Assembly (NCBI RefSeq): GCF_015169395.1 | Contig: NZ_CP063458.1 | Location: 4,960,001-5,024,000, forward strand | Source: Humisphaera borealis | GTDB taxonomy: Bacteria; Planctomycetota; Phycisphaerae; Tepidisphaerales; Tepidisphaeraceae | Length of the DNA: 64,000 bases | Direction of reading: 5' to 3' | Shown: positions 34,672 to 43,572 of the stretch, piece after piece | Numbering within the stretch: the first letter of the stretch is position 1 | Layout: every line of letters starts with the position of its first letter | Made by a program: the position numbers and the translations under genes | Notes under the pieces: generated by a model | The model's input: the letters and a program-made list of their open reading frames with translations, nothing else | What the model was told of the DNA's origin: nothing | Databases searched by the model: none

Positions 34672-36243
34672 TTACGGCTTGGTCAGCACAACCGACTCGA
34701 TCTCCTTACCGTCGGCGTCGATCGCACGAAGCGACAGCCGATCGGGCGAAAGCTCGCATTGGACGAACGAATGCCGGTCCGCCACGTGTGTCGCGGTGAA
34801 GGGTGCGTAGTTGTCCTTGTACTTGTCGCCGAGCAGCTTGGCCGCCTTCTCCAGCGGGTCTTTGTAGAGCGTGCCCCCGCCTCCGCCGCTGACGATATAA
34901 ACGATGCCCTTGGCCCGCGTGTTGGATTTACCGTCGAACGTTCGATTGATCGTAAATGTGCCATTGACGAGCCGTTCCCCGGCCTTGGAAGGCAATGGGG
35001 CAAACCGTAGCGGGTACGACCGCTGGTAGTTGTGAACGTGCCCGGCAAAAACGACATCTACGCCGTTGCGCTCGAAGATCGGTGCCAGCGACCGCATCTT
35101 CTGCTCGGAGTAGTGCTGCGGCGACGAATGGAACCCCGGCGCGTGGCAGTTCACGAACTTCCATTTCGCCTGGGATTTCGCCAGGTCGCTCTCAATCCAT
35201 TGAAGGAGCTTCGGATCGTCCAGTTTTGAATAGCCATTGTTGTCGATGACCAGGAAGTGGGCCGGACCATTGTCGAACGAGTAGAACCCGAGCGACGGAT
35301 AGCTGTCGCCCACGGCAGCGCGGAATGCAGAGCTGTCAGCGGCGTCGCGGCCAAGAGGCGTGTTCCATTTGCCAAGTCCGGGCCCGTTCTGGGGTGCGTG
35401 GAAGAAGTAATACGCCGCCAGCGCATCCGGGTAAACGCTCAGGCTGGTGTCGGCGTCGTGGTTACCGAGCAGCACGTGGAAGGGCGTTGTGGCCATGATC
35501 GAGGTGCCACTGCGCGCGTCTTTGCCGCTGCCGTTGCTGTAGGTCCGCCAGAAGTGGTCCATGTACTCGCTCGCGCGACCGGCTCTGTAGACGATGTCAC
35601 CCAGCGCGATCAGGAAATCGGGCCTGGCCTGCGCGATCTGGAAAGCGATCGCATCCTGGCCCTCCTTGCCATTGGCCAGATCGCCGACGGCTACAAAACG
35701 GATGGTCTTGTTGCTGGAGGATCGAGTCCGAAAGGTCGCCTCGCGAATCAAGGCATCTTTAGATCGAACGCGATACCAGACCGATGTATCAGCCGGCAGG
35801 TCAGGAAGGAGGGCGATGTATTTCAGGTAGTGCTGTGCCGGGGTCTTGGGCGCTGCCTTGAGCGGGCCGTGGTCATCGTCATCGTCGGCCGCGGCAGGCT
35901 TCGGGGCCGACGGTGCCTTGATGGGCGCGGTTGCCGGCATGGTGCCGGCCTTTGCCGGCGGCGTATAAGCCTTAATGTCGATCGCAACGTGACTCGGCAA
36001 AGCCTGCTTCGCCGGATTTCCGTCCCACCCGTAATCGACGGTGAATGCGCCGGGCGTCGCATCTGTCACCCATGCGATGATTTTGGCATCCAGTCCGTCA
36101 GGCCCCGGCGTATTGCCCGGCTGGACGTAGGGGAGAGCAAGAACAGTCTGCCCAATCGCAATGCCGGGACCACCTACGACACATACCAACGCAAACAGAA
36201 CGACCGTATGAATGATTCCAAACCTCGGACGATAGCCTCGCAT
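34672..36243 (-). CDS. Secreted metallophosphoesterase (purple acid phosphatase-like)
   Basis: 523 aa. The signal peptide MRGYRPRFGIIHTVVLFALV and its hydrophobic core continue to about residue 30. An Fn3-like region spans about 40-160 with a Pro/Ala/Asp-rich insert (APKPAAADDDDDH). The metal-ligand motifs are VGDLANG, LGDIVYRAG, LGNHDA, NCHAPGF and AGHVHNYQRSYP, as in calcineurin-like acid phosphatases. ATG 36243 starts the signal peptide; the frame opens at 36447, but that extension is unlikely. DUF1080 lies upstream on the same strand. Confidence 0.88.
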   Translation of the reverse strand: MRGYRPRFGIIHTVVLFALVCVVGGPGIAIGQTVLALPYVQPGNTPGPDGLDAKIIAWVTDATPGAFTVDYGWDGNPAKQALPSHVAIDIKAYTPPAKAGTMPATAPIKAPSAPKPAAADDDDDHGPLKAAPKTPAQHYLKYIALLPDLPADTSVWYRVRSKDALIREATFRTRSSSNKTIRFVAVGDLANGKEGQDAIAFQIAQARPDFLIALGDIVYRAGRASEYMDHFWRTYSNGSGKDARSGTSIMATTPFHVLLGNHDADTSLSVYPDALAAYYFFHAPQNGPGLGKWNTPLGRDAADSSAFRAAVGDSYPSLGFYSFDNGPAHFLVIDNNGYSKLDDPKLLQWIESDLAKSQAKWKFVNCHAPGFHSSPQHYSEQKMRSLAPIFERNGVDVVFAGHVHNYQRSYPLRFAPLPSKAGERLVNGTFTINRTFDGKSNTRAKGIVYIVSGGGGGTLYKDPLEKAAKLLGDKYKDNYAPFTATHVADRHSFVQCELSPDRLSLRAIDADGKEIESVVLTKP

Positions 36244-36451
36244 GTTCCCATTCCGGTAAGTGGTCTGCCCGATTGTGGTCGTACGCTCTCGGGACTGTGT
36301 CACCCGAATGTTCCTCCCAAATGAGGTGCTCGGATCGCAAGTACGTCTTGATGTAATACCAGCCGTTACATCGGCCAGGCGCATCGCAGATGGCCCGGAG
36401 GCGTCGTTGTGAGGTGTAGCAGGTGATTGCGATGCCCTGGTCGGCATTGCA

Positions 36452-37093
36452 TCATTCTTCGGTCGCCTTGGGCTCGTCCATCGGCGGCGTGATCGGTTTG
36501 ATCCGGATGTTGCGGAACTCGAACTGCCCGCCGGCGGTGACCTCTACCTGAATGCCGACGAAGCCGACGGCCGGCTCAATGTCGCCGACTTTCCAGGCCG
36601 GCTTTCCGTTGACCTGGGCTTCTGCGGTCTTGCCGATACAGGTGACCTGCAGCTTGTTCCATTCCCCGGCCTTGGCCAGGCCCAGCGCCTTGCCGTCCTT
36701 GTGCCCGACCAGCGAGCCTTCCTGCCCTTGAAGCAGGTTGATCTGCCACTTGGCGGGCCAGCGGCTGAACTTCTTGGCCACCGCGCGGATGAAGATGCCG
36801 GAGTCAAACTTCTCGGCCTGGCGGTTCTTCCATTCCAGCTCGAGCACGAAATCGCCGTAGAGCTTTTCGGAACGGATCAGGCCGTTGCCTTCCTGGATGA
36901 CCAGGCTTCCGTTCTCAACGCCGGCCTTGCAGTTGCTGACGATCCAGCCGGCCAGATCCTTGCCGTTAAAGAGGGAGACGAACCCGTCGTCTTTGCCCGC
37001 AGGCTTTGTCGCTTCGGCGGGCTTGTCCGCGGCGAAAACGGCAGGGGTGGACAGCACTGCAATCAGCAGGGTGGCGAGGAATCGGTTGGTCAT
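36452..37093 (-). CDS. DUF1080 domain-containing secreted protein
   Basis: 213 aa. Signal peptide FLATLLIAVLSTPAVFAA is followed by the DUF1080 (3-keto-disaccharide hydrolase/concanavalin-like) domain: FVSLFNGKDLAGW, GLIRSEKLYGDFVLELEWKN, SGIFIRAV, WQINLLQGQEGSLVG and FEFRNIRIKPI. The family is strongly expanded in planctomycetes and may bind or cleave sugars outside the cytoplasm. It is divergent from the 84-aa gene and followed by a metallophosphoesterase gene. Confidence 0.92.
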   Translation of the reverse strand: MTNRFLATLLIAVLSTPAVFAADKPAEATKPAGKDDGFVSLFNGKDLAGWIVSNCKAGVENGSLVIQEGNGLIRSEKLYGDFVLELEWKNRQAEKFDSGIFIRAVAKKFSRWPAKWQINLLQGQEGSLVGHKDGKALGLAKAGEWNKLQVTCIGKTAEAQVNGKPAWKVGDIEPAVGFVGIQVEVTAGGQFEFRNIRIKPITPPMDEPKATEE

Positions 37094-37187
37094 ATTAGAG
37101 GACTATCCTACAACCCGTCGTTCCGTTGGCCATCCGATTTCACCGCACTACTGACATCCGCCCGTTCCGGATATACTACCCGGACCT

Positions 37188-37442
37188 ATGACTGACCTGA
37201 TGCGTGAAAAGCTTCTCCCCGGCGTCCGGGTTCGGGTGACTCAGCAGATCGCCGCCCGGCACTATGCCCTGACCAGCGAAATCCGCGGAACCGTGGTGGA
37301 ATACAAGCAGAAGAGCACCGGCTCCTGGTACGCCCACTCGAAGAACGACAAGCTCTGGCTCGACCGTCTGCTGATCAAGAAGGACGACGGCGAACTGACG
37401 ACGCTGAACCTCGACGAGTTCACGCGGATTACGGTCGAGTAG
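37188..37442 (+). CDS. Small conserved-looking protein of unknown function
   Basis: 84 aa, start ATG 37188. The sequence alternates beta-rich stretches (GVRVRVTQQI, IRGTVVEYKQKSTGSWYAH, LWLDRLLIKKDDGELTTL) typical of a small SH3-like barrel; no named family recognised. The coding pattern is clear and it is the only plus-strand gene of this size here. The TAG stop at 37440-37442 is the TAG of a GTAGGGTCCGCC repeat element, so the element donates or replaces the native stop. Confidence 0.7.
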   Translation: MTDLMREKLLPGVRVRVTQQIAARHYALTSEIRGTVVEYKQKSTGSWYAHSKNDKLWLDRLLIKKDDGELTTLNLDEFTRITVE

Positions 37443-37540
37443 GGTCCGCCTTGGCGGATGCGACCTCCGCCCAACCCACACGGCTTTCGCCTACGATTCC
37501 CATCGACCTCTCCATTGCGTCCGCCAAGGCGGACCCTACG
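37439..37540. repeat. GTAGGGTCCGCC inverted pair overlapping a stop codon
   Basis: The left copy is GTAGGGTCCGCCTTGGCGGA at 37439-37458. The right copy, on the opposite strand, occupies 37517-37540 and reads the same from the other side, ending CCCTAC followed by G. Each has a GTCCGCC-TT-GGCGGA hairpin with a GTAG foot. The TAG of the left foot is the stop codon of the 84-aa gene; the right copy ends 15 bases before the next gene. Confidence 0.88.
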
Positions 37541-37554
37541 GGCGGACTTTAGGT

Positions 37555-38487
37555 ATGGACGCAGCCATCTTCGGCCTGATCGTTGCCGACCTGATCGCCG
37601 AGCCGTTCGATCTGCGCCATCCGCCCGCGCCCGGTGGCCTGGTGCTGTGCAATTCGATTCAACTCACCACCGGCGGCAACGTCTGCAATTCCGGCATCGC
37701 GATGGCGAAGCTCGGGATGAAGGTCGCGGCGGCCGGGACTGTCGGTAACGATGTGCTGGGCTCAGCGGTCATCGAACGGCTGACGACGGTGGGCGTAGAT
37801 ACCACTGCTGTCTTTCGCGACGCCGACGCCCAGACCGCCGCTACAGTGGTCGCGGTTGAGCCCGGCGGCGAGCGCTGCTTTTTTCACACTGTCGGGGCGA
37901 ACAAGGGAATTGATGCCGATCTTTTCCGCCGGTGTATTCCGGTGCTTGCCCGATGCGCCTGGGTTCAGATCGGCTACTTCGGCCTTCTGCAGAAACTGGT
38001 CCCGGACCTGCCCGCATGTCTTGCCGAGCTACGAAAGGCCGCGCCGGGCGTGAAGATCGCGTTCGATACAGTAAATCCACCGGGCACGCGGGCCGAACTG
38101 GACCCCATTCTGCCGCACCTGGACCTCTTCGCCCCCAGCCGCACCGAAGCCGCCGGCCTGACTGGCGAAACCGACCCCAAGCGCATGGTCGCGAGTTTTC
38201 GCAGGCAGATGCCGCGCGGCATCATAGGCATCAAGCTCGACGCCGAGGGGTGTCTGCTCGACGACGGCGACCACGCCGTTTTCGTCCCGGCCTGCAAAGT
38301 TGATGTCGTCGATACCACCGGTGCCGGCGATTCCTGGTTCGGCGGATTGCTGACGGGCCTGATCAAGCAGATGCCCCTAGAACAAGCCGGCCGTTTCGCC
38401 AACCGAGTCGCCGCCGACTGCTGCACGGCGCTGGGCGCTTCGGCGGGAATTCGGTCGTTCGATGAGACGATGGCGCGGATGAAATGA
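37555..38487 (+). CDS. PfkB-family carbohydrate kinase
   Basis: 310 aa. GGNVCNSGIAMAKLGMKVAAAGTVGNDVLG at residues 41-70 is the first PfkB signature, and DTTGAGDSWFGGLLTGL near residue 250 is the second, with the catalytic Asp. It phosphorylates a sugar or nucleoside; the substrate cannot be assigned. ATG 37555. It is followed by nagA with an inverted repeat between, so it may act on an amino sugar, but that is inference from proximity only. Confidence 0.92.
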   Translation: MDAAIFGLIVADLIAEPFDLRHPPAPGGLVLCNSIQLTTGGNVCNSGIAMAKLGMKVAAAGTVGNDVLGSAVIERLTTVGVDTTAVFRDADAQTAATVVAVEPGGERCFFHTVGANKGIDADLFRRCIPVLARCAWVQIGYFGLLQKLVPDLPACLAELRKAAPGVKIAFDTVNPPGTRAELDPILPHLDLFAPSRTEAAGLTGETDPKRMVASFRRQMPRGIIGIKLDAEGCLLDDGDHAVFVPACKVDVVDTTGAGDSWFGGLLTGLIKQMPLEQAGRFANRVAADCCTALGASAGIRSFDETMARMK

Positions 38488-38648
38488 AAGAGAAAGCCAC
38501 AGAGACGCCGAGGCACAGAGGGCCGATTCGAGCTCGATCGTCGCCGCCAGATCTGAAATGTTCTATGCTTGAATTCGACACCGGGGAAATGGCGTTCACA
38601 TGACAAGTTGCCCTCTGTGCCTCGGTGCCTCTGTGGCTTTCCTTTCAT
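38484..38648. repeat. 39-bp-arm inverted repeat
   Basis: Arms 38484-38522 and 38610-38648 are near-perfect complements (ATGAAAG...CCACAGAGAC...GAGGCACAGAGGG and its complement). The left arm begins within the last codons of the kinase gene: the ATGAAA-TGA end lies in the repeat. The wording of the arms matches the outer arms of 2696-2925. Confidence 0.88.
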
Positions 38649-38687
38649 ATGGTAGTGGCGATCCCGTGAGTTGCCGAGGAACGTCGA

Positions 38688-39911
38688 ATGCAGCCTGACA
38701 CGACCGCCAATTCCATTCGCATCATCAACGCACGACTCGTGATGTCGGACAAGGTCGTCGACGGCGGCACGGTCACAGTGCGCGACGGCCGGATCACGTC
38801 GGCGGGGCTCGCCGGCGCGTCGCCGCCGGCCGATGCGCCGATCGTGGATGCCGGTGGGGCATACATTGCCCCTGGCTTTGTTGACATTCACGTCCATGGT
38901 GGTGCCGGCAGTGACTTCATGGACGGAACGTCGGAGGCCTTCGAGGCGACCATCCGCTGCCACTTGAGGCACGGTACGACCAGCATCGTCCCGACTAACA
39001 CCGTCGGGAAGCACGACCGCATCATGAGGTTTCTCGAACTGGTTCGGCGATTTAAAGCCAGTGGTCCGGACGCCGTCCGCGGATTGGGGCGGGTGGTCGG
39101 TTCGCACCTGTACGGTCCCTACTTCGCCGAGGAGAAGATCGGCTGTCACCCGCACGACTGCCGTCCACCGACCGAGGCAGAGTACCGGCAGTACCTGTCG
39201 TTCGCCGACAGCATGCTCCTGGCGACCTGCGCACCGGAACTGCCGGGCGCGATCGGCTTCTACCAGGCCGCACGCGCGCTCGGTGTCCGTCTGAACGCCG
39301 GCCATTCCAACGCCACCTGGACGGAGATGCAGTCGGCATACGAAGCCGGTGTGCGGCACGTGGACCACTTCTTCTGCGCGATGAGCAACTATGTCAGCAC
39401 CCGTAACCGTGTCGGCACGCCGATGCAGGGCGGCATGCTCGAATACGTGCTGGCGAGCGACGACATGACGACCGAACTCATCGCCGATGGCCGCCACCTG
39501 TCGCCCGAGTTGCTTCGATTCCCGCTGAAGATGCTCGGCGTAGAGCGTGTGGCACTGGTGACGGATTGCAGTCGTGCCCTGGACATGCCGCCGGGCAACT
39601 ATGTTTTCGGGCCCACTGATGGCGGTGGAGAAGATTTCTACAGCGACGGCAGCGTCGGGGTGACGCTCGATCGCAAGGGCCTTGCGAGCAGCGTTCGTGG
39701 CATGGACTTTATGATCCGACAGATGGTGCGTGAGGCCGGCATCGACCTGCCTGTGGCTGTACAAATGGCATCGCTAACGCCGGCACGTATCCTGGGCCTT
39801 GAAGGCGACATCGGTTCTCTCGCGCCCGGCAAATTTGCCGACCTGGTCATGCTCGATTCGGAATTGAACGTTCAACGGGTTTGGGTTCAGGGAGTTGAAG
39901 CGGTCCAGTGA
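38688..39911 (+). CDS. nagA: N-acetylglucosamine-6-phosphate deacetylase
   Basis: 407 aa amidohydrolase that removes acetate from GlcNAc-6-phosphate in amino-sugar catabolism or wall recycling. Metal-site landmarks are GFVDIHVHGGAGSDFMDGT, GSHLYGPYF, LNAGHSNATW, HVDHFFCAMSNY and LVTDCSRALDMPPG, where the Asp is catalytic. The end SLAPGKFADLVMLD is the family C-terminal beta segment. Normal length. It follows a PfkB kinase and is followed by a small membrane protein. Confidence 0.93.
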   Translation: MQPDTTANSIRIINARLVMSDKVVDGGTVTVRDGRITSAGLAGASPPADAPIVDAGGAYIAPGFVDIHVHGGAGSDFMDGTSEAFEATIRCHLRHGTTSIVPTNTVGKHDRIMRFLELVRRFKASGPDAVRGLGRVVGSHLYGPYFAEEKIGCHPHDCRPPTEAEYRQYLSFADSMLLATCAPELPGAIGFYQAARALGVRLNAGHSNATWTEMQSAYEAGVRHVDHFFCAMSNYVSTRNRVGTPMQGGMLEYVLASDDMTTELIADGRHLSPELLRFPLKMLGVERVALVTDCSRALDMPPGNYVFGPTDGGGEDFYSDGSVGVTLDRKGLASSVRGMDFMIRQMVREAGIDLPVAVQMASLTPARILGLEGDIGSLAPGKFADLVMLDSELNVQRVWVQGVEAVQ

Positions 39912-39972
39912 GCCGAAGCGGCGATCGTGCGCTGACAAGGTCCAAGCGACTTCTCGTACCCAGGGCGTTCCG

Positions 39973-40221
39973 ATGAACGCCCACTTAACGTCACTGCACA
40001 ACTCCAAGGCACTCATGCGGATCTGGCTTGCACGCTTCGGCTTCTCATTCCTTGTACTGGCGTGCGTGCTCTTCTACACCGCCTGGAAGCGGCAGAAAGT
40101 GGAAGGCACGAGTTCCCGCGTGGTGATGGAAACGGTCGGCGGGGCGTTGCTGGCCGGCGCGGGGTTCGCGGGATTGCGAGAGCGGCACCGACCGCGTAAC
40201 GACCAGGACCCGCAGGACTAG
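39973..40221 (+). CDS. Small single-pass membrane protein
   Basis: 82 aa from ATG 39973 (the frame opens at 39895, overlapping the nagA end). One membrane segment FGFSFLVLACVLFYTAWKR is followed by a basic stretch and GGALLAGAGFAGLRERHR, a possible second hydrophobic turn. No family recognised. It ends just before a strong hairpin. The call rests on position, length and the hydrophobic pattern. Confidence 0.5.
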   Translation: MNAHLTSLHNSKALMRIWLARFGFSFLVLACVLFYTAWKRQKVEGTSSRVVMETVGGALLAGAGFAGLRERHRPRNDQDPQD

Positions 40222-40240
40222 TGCGCGGGACCAAAACGAA

Positions 40241-40273
40241 GCAGGCCTGATCCAGCACGTGGATCAGGCCTGC
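40241..40273. terminator. Bidirectional hairpin terminator
   Basis: A 14-bp perfect stem (40241-40254 with 40260-40273, GCAGGCCTGATCCA and its complement) surrounds a 5-base loop. It sits between two convergent genes (ends at 40221 and 40310), so it can serve both strands. The plus strand continues CTCTTCG without a strong T-tract. Confidence 0.75.
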
Positions 40274-40309
40274 CTCTTCGATAGTCTTCGGGCGTTGCGG
40301 CGGCGGCGA

Positions 40310-41026
40310 TCAGTTGCCCTTGCTCTTGGCCTTGCGTTCCTCGGCTTTAGCCTTGGCGGCCTGAGCGGCGGCCTCGCGCTGCTGGACGGCGGCCTGCTTC
40401 ATGCCTTCCTCGGCGGTCACCACGGCGGCCTGCGCCTGGGTGTACTGTTCGGTCAGCATCATGTATTCCGGGTCGGCGGCGCAGGCTTCGTCGATCTGCG
40501 ACTTGAAGCCTTCAATAACCTTGTTCGCCTCGGCCAGTCGTGCGACGGCGTCGTTGTACTTGACGTCCTTCTCGACGGCGGTGCGTTCCAGGGTGCTGAT
40601 CGTGGTTGCGTGGCGGATCGATTCTTCCGACAGCTTGTTGAACTCGGCCTGCCCGCCGCCGGCCTGCTGCAACTCACGCATCTTCGTCTGGACGGCGGCC
40701 TTGGCGTTCACGGCACTGATGTATTCAGGCTTGGCCCGGACGGCCGTCATCGCCGCCTGCTTGGAGGAATCGATCTCGGCCTTGGCCTTGATCGCGTCGG
40801 CCTCGGCCTTGGCAAAGTCGGGGTTCGTGGTCTTGAATCCAGTTGCGACGCGGACACGGGCTTTGTCCAGGGCTGCCTTGGCGGCAACCACCGCAGTTTG
40901 AGCGGCGGTGACCTGCTTTCGAGCCGCGACGACCGGCGAGTCGGCCGCCTGCCCGAACGCGCTCGTCGATGCCGACGAGAAACCCAATGCCAATGCCAGT
41001 CCGAGGACGATTCGCTGCGCTTTCAT
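40310..41026 (-). CDS. Exported coiled-coil protein of unknown function
   Basis: 238 aa from ATG 41026. Signal peptide MKAQRIVLGLALALGFSSAS with Ala-x-Ala-like cleavage near TSAFGQA. The rest is almost entirely Ala/Lys/Glu-rich helix with heptad character (AARKQVTAAQTAVVAAKAAL, QREAAAQAAKAKAEERK). No enzyme motif. Probably periplasmic and structural. The frame extends to 41167, but the signal peptide fixes the start. It diverges from mnmG. Confidence 0.75.
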   Translation of the reverse strand: MKAQRIVLGLALALGFSSASTSAFGQAADSPVVAARKQVTAAQTAVVAAKAALDKARVRVATGFKTTNPDFAKAEADAIKAKAEIDSSKQAAMTAVRAKPEYISAVNAKAAVQTKMRELQQAGGGQAEFNKLSEESIRHATTISTLERTAVEKDVKYNDAVARLAEANKVIEGFKSQIDEACAADPEYMMLTEQYTQAQAAVVTAEEGMKQAAVQQREAAAQAAKAKAEERKAKSKGN

Positions 41027-41220
41027 TCGAGATTCCTCCGTCGTTTCCGCCTTGTTGCGAGGCGATCCAGTAGTATTCTTCGAGACGTTTCCGAGTCGAT
41101 GCCGCTGCCAGGGATGGTAGAGTATATCACGCTCGCCGGTGTGGGCCATAGAATCCAAATTCGACAAGGGTGATTCCGGTCGGCCCAGCGGCGGACCTCG
41201 GTCTCGGACGTAAGTTTCGT

Positions 41221-43233
41221 ATGAGTATGCACTTCGATATCGTCGTGATCGGCGGCGGACACGCCGGTGCCGAGGCCGCCTGGGCGGCCGGGCGGATGGG
41301 AGCCTCCGTCGCGCTGGTCACCCTCGATCCGGCCCGCACCGGCCAGATGTCCTGTAACCCCGCGATCGGCGGGCTCGCCAAAGGGCAGATGGTTCGCGAG
41401 ATCGATGCCCTGGGCGGCCTGATGGGCCTGGCGATCGACGCCACCGGCATTCAGTTCCGGATGCTCAATCGATCCAAGGGCCCGGCCGTCTGGGGACCTC
41501 GCGCCCAGGCCGACAAGTACAAGTACGCGGTCGAGGTGCAGCGGCTGTTGTCCCGATGCAAGAACATCACGATCGTGCGCGGGGAGGTCGCTGAGATCGA
41601 AACTGGCAAGGATGACGTCGCAACGATTGGTGATGAACCATCCCGATCCGAGCCGTCCTCCGTTATTCCAGCGTCAGCCGTGTCTCGGGTCACGGGAATC
41701 CAGCTTGCCGATGGCACGCGTATCTCTTGTCGTGCGGTGGTAGTCGGGTCCGGCACGTTTCTGCGCGGGCTCATGCACACCGGCGAGCACAAGAGCGAAG
41801 GCGGCAGGGTCGGCGAAGCCGCGGCCCGCGGGCTGTCAGGATGTCTGGCGCGCCTGGGCCTGGAGCTAGGCCGCCTGAAGACCGGCACACCGCCACGGCT
41901 CGACGCCCGGACGATCGACTTCTCCCGTTTCGAAGCCCAGCCGGGCGACGAGGAGCCGGCGCCGTTTTCGTATCTGAATGAGTACCGCGGTGGCGCTCCG
42001 AGAATAGATGATGGAGAATTGAGGATTGCCGACTCAGCGTCTACCCCACCGTCCATCGTCGATCCTCAATCCTCGACCGGTCGGAGGCGAAGCCTGACCG
42101 GCAATCCCTGGTCTCCTCCGCTTCGGCAAGTGCAGTGCTGGATCGGCGCGACCAACGAGCAGATCCACCAGATCATCCGGGCGAACCTGCATCGCGCGCC
42201 GATGTATTCCGGCCAGATCGAAGGCACCGGCCCGCGCTATTGTCCGAGCATTGAAGACAAGGTCGTTCGCTTCGCCGACAAGCAGAGCCACCACATCTTC
42301 CTCGAGCCTGAGGGCCTCGATACCGACGAAATCTATTGCAACGGTATCTCCACCAGTCTGCCCTCGGACGTGCAGGAACAGATGATCCGGCTCATCCCCG
42401 GCTTGGAGAACGCCACCATTCTGCGTCATGGATATGCCGTCGAGTATGACATGGTCTGGCCGACGCAGATCCGCTCGACGCTGGAGACCAAGAGCGTTCG
42501 TGGCCTGTTCCTGGCCGGCCAGATCAACGGCACCAGCGGGTACGAGGAAGCCGGTGCGCAGGGCCTGGTCGCTGGCGTGAACGCCGCCCGCTACGCGGCC
42601 GGCACCGATCCCGATTTCGTGCTTCGGCGGGATGAAGCGTACATCGGCGTGCTGATCGACGATCTGGTGACCAAGCCGCCGATCGAACCGTACCGGATGT
42701 TTACCAGCCGCGCCGAGCACCGCCTGCAGCTTCGTGCCGATAACGCGGACGAGCGCCTGACCCCCGTCGGCCGACGGCTGGGCCTGGTCGATGACGAGCG
42801 GTGGCAGGCATTCGAGTCGCGGCAGGCCGCAATCGCGGGCGCACAGGCGGTCCTTGCTTCTGTTCGCGTCGAAGGCACGCTCCTGGGCGAATGGCTCCGC
42901 CGGCCGGACGTCACCTGGCAGTCGGTCGTTGCCCGTCACGCGCCGCTGGCCGACGTTCCCACCGACGTCAGCCGACTGGTCGAGATCCGCGCCAAATATT
43001 CAGGATACGTCGCGCGGCAGGACAAACAGATCGAGCGAATGACACAGCTCGAGCAGAAGCTGATCCCCGACTGGATCGACTATGCCAGCGTCACCGGCCT
43101 TAGAAATGAGGCTCGCCAGAAGCTGACGAAGTTCACCCCGCGCAGTCTAGGGCAGGCGCTGCGCATCAGCGGCATCACGCCGGCCGACGTGACGGTACTG
43201 GCGATCCATTTGACGAAGTCCCGGCACGGTTGA
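41221..43233 (+). CDS. mnmG: tRNA uridine 5-carboxymethylaminomethyl modification enzyme MnmG
   Basis: About 670 aa FAD protein that, with MnmE, makes the cmnm5U34 modification in tRNA. FAD motif [16 protein letters not shown] at residues 4-19, then TCNPAIGG-like [54 protein letters not shown] and [12 protein letters not shown]: all typical. It is longer than most MnmG (about 620-630 aa) because of two insertions, near residues 123-160 and 259-297. The second contains an inverted repeat. ATG 41221 gives a normal start. MnmE is not in the window. Confidence 0.96.
   Translation: MSMHFDIVVIGGGHAGAEAAWAAGRMGASVALVTLDPARTGQMSCNPAIGGLAKGQMVREIDALGGLMGLAIDATGIQFRMLNRSKGPAVWGPRAQADKYKYAVEVQRLLSRCKNITIVRGEVAEIETGKDDVATIGDEPSRSEPSSVIPASAVSRVTGIQLADGTRISCRAVVVGSGTFLRGLMHTGEHKSEGGRVGEAAARGLSGCLARLGLELGRLKTGTPPRLDARTIDFSRFEAQPGDEEPAPFSYLNEYRGGAPRIDDGELRIADSASTPPSIVDPQSSTGRRRSLTGNPWSPPLRQVQCWIGATNEQIHQIIRANLHRAPMYSGQIEGTGPRYCPSIEDKVVRFADKQSHHIFLEPEGLDTDEIYCNGISTSLPSDVQEQMIRLIPGLENATILRHGYAVEYDMVWPTQIRSTLETKSVRGLFLAGQINGTSGYEEAGAQGLVAGVNAARYAAGTDPDFVLRRDEAYIGVLIDDLVTKPPIEPYRMFTSRAEHRLQLRADNADERLTPVGRRLGLVDDERWQAFESRQAAIAGAQAVLASVRVEGTLLGEWLRRPDVTWQSVVARHAPLADVPTDVSRLVEIRAKYSGYVARQDKQIERMTQLEQKLIPDWIDYASVTGLRNEARQKLTKFTPRSLGQALRISGITPADVTVLAIHLTKSRHG
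41998..42105. repeat. Inverted repeat inserted inside mnmG
   Basis: The segment GATGATGGAGAATTGAGGAT near 42008-42027 is an imperfect complement of CCATCGTCGATCCTCAATCC near 42053-42072. The insertion keeps the mnmG reading frame and encodes residues with no place in the MnmG family ([13 protein letters not shown]... [12 protein letters not shown]). It separates the two conserved segments ending [12 protein letters not shown] and starting [11 protein letters not shown], which are normally close together. Confidence 0.65.
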
Positions 43234-43266
43234 GCTGCGCGCAGCGGCATCGGTATAGCAGGGTAA

Positions 43267-43379
43267 AACGCGAACGCCGAACGCCCAACATCGAACACCC
43301 AACGCCGAACACCGAAGTCCTGTTATTCCACTCGCCTCTTTCATTCGATGCTCGATGCTGGATGTTCGACGTTCGCATT
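43267..43379. repeat. Inverted repeat of CGAACGCCGAAC type
   Basis: The left arm 43267-43303 is a run of CGAAC units (CGCGAACGCCGAACGCCCAA...). The right arm 43342-43379 holds TCGATGCTCGATGCTGGATG and TTCGACGTTCGC, its imperfect complement. It lies about 35 bases after the mnmG stop. The remaining gap to 43572 shows no further structure. Confidence 0.75.
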
Positions 43380-43572
43380 TGACCTAACCGACGCCTTCCC
43401 CATTCAAGCTCGACCCAAGGTTGCCTTCCATCCTTCGGTGCCTATCCTATTTTCCTCCGCGGCCCGACGTCATGAAGATCGCTCGGGCGGCCGATGAAAC
43501 GGAGGACGCAGCGTCCGCATTGGCGGACTATCCGTCCCGTCCGTACAGCGAATCCCAGCGAAGAGAGACCTT
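43380..43572. other. Intergenic stretch upstream of the guanylyltransferase gene
   Basis: With the repeat just before it this makes a 339-base gap between mnmG and the next plus-strand gene. I see no gene in it. It should hold the promoter of the guanylyltransferase gene, but I recognise no clear site. Confidence 0.4.

Noticed and set aside
37974-39764. 596-residue minus-strand open frame
   Set aside because: Antisense of nagA and the end of the PfkB gene; it also runs through an inverted repeat, which explains its length.
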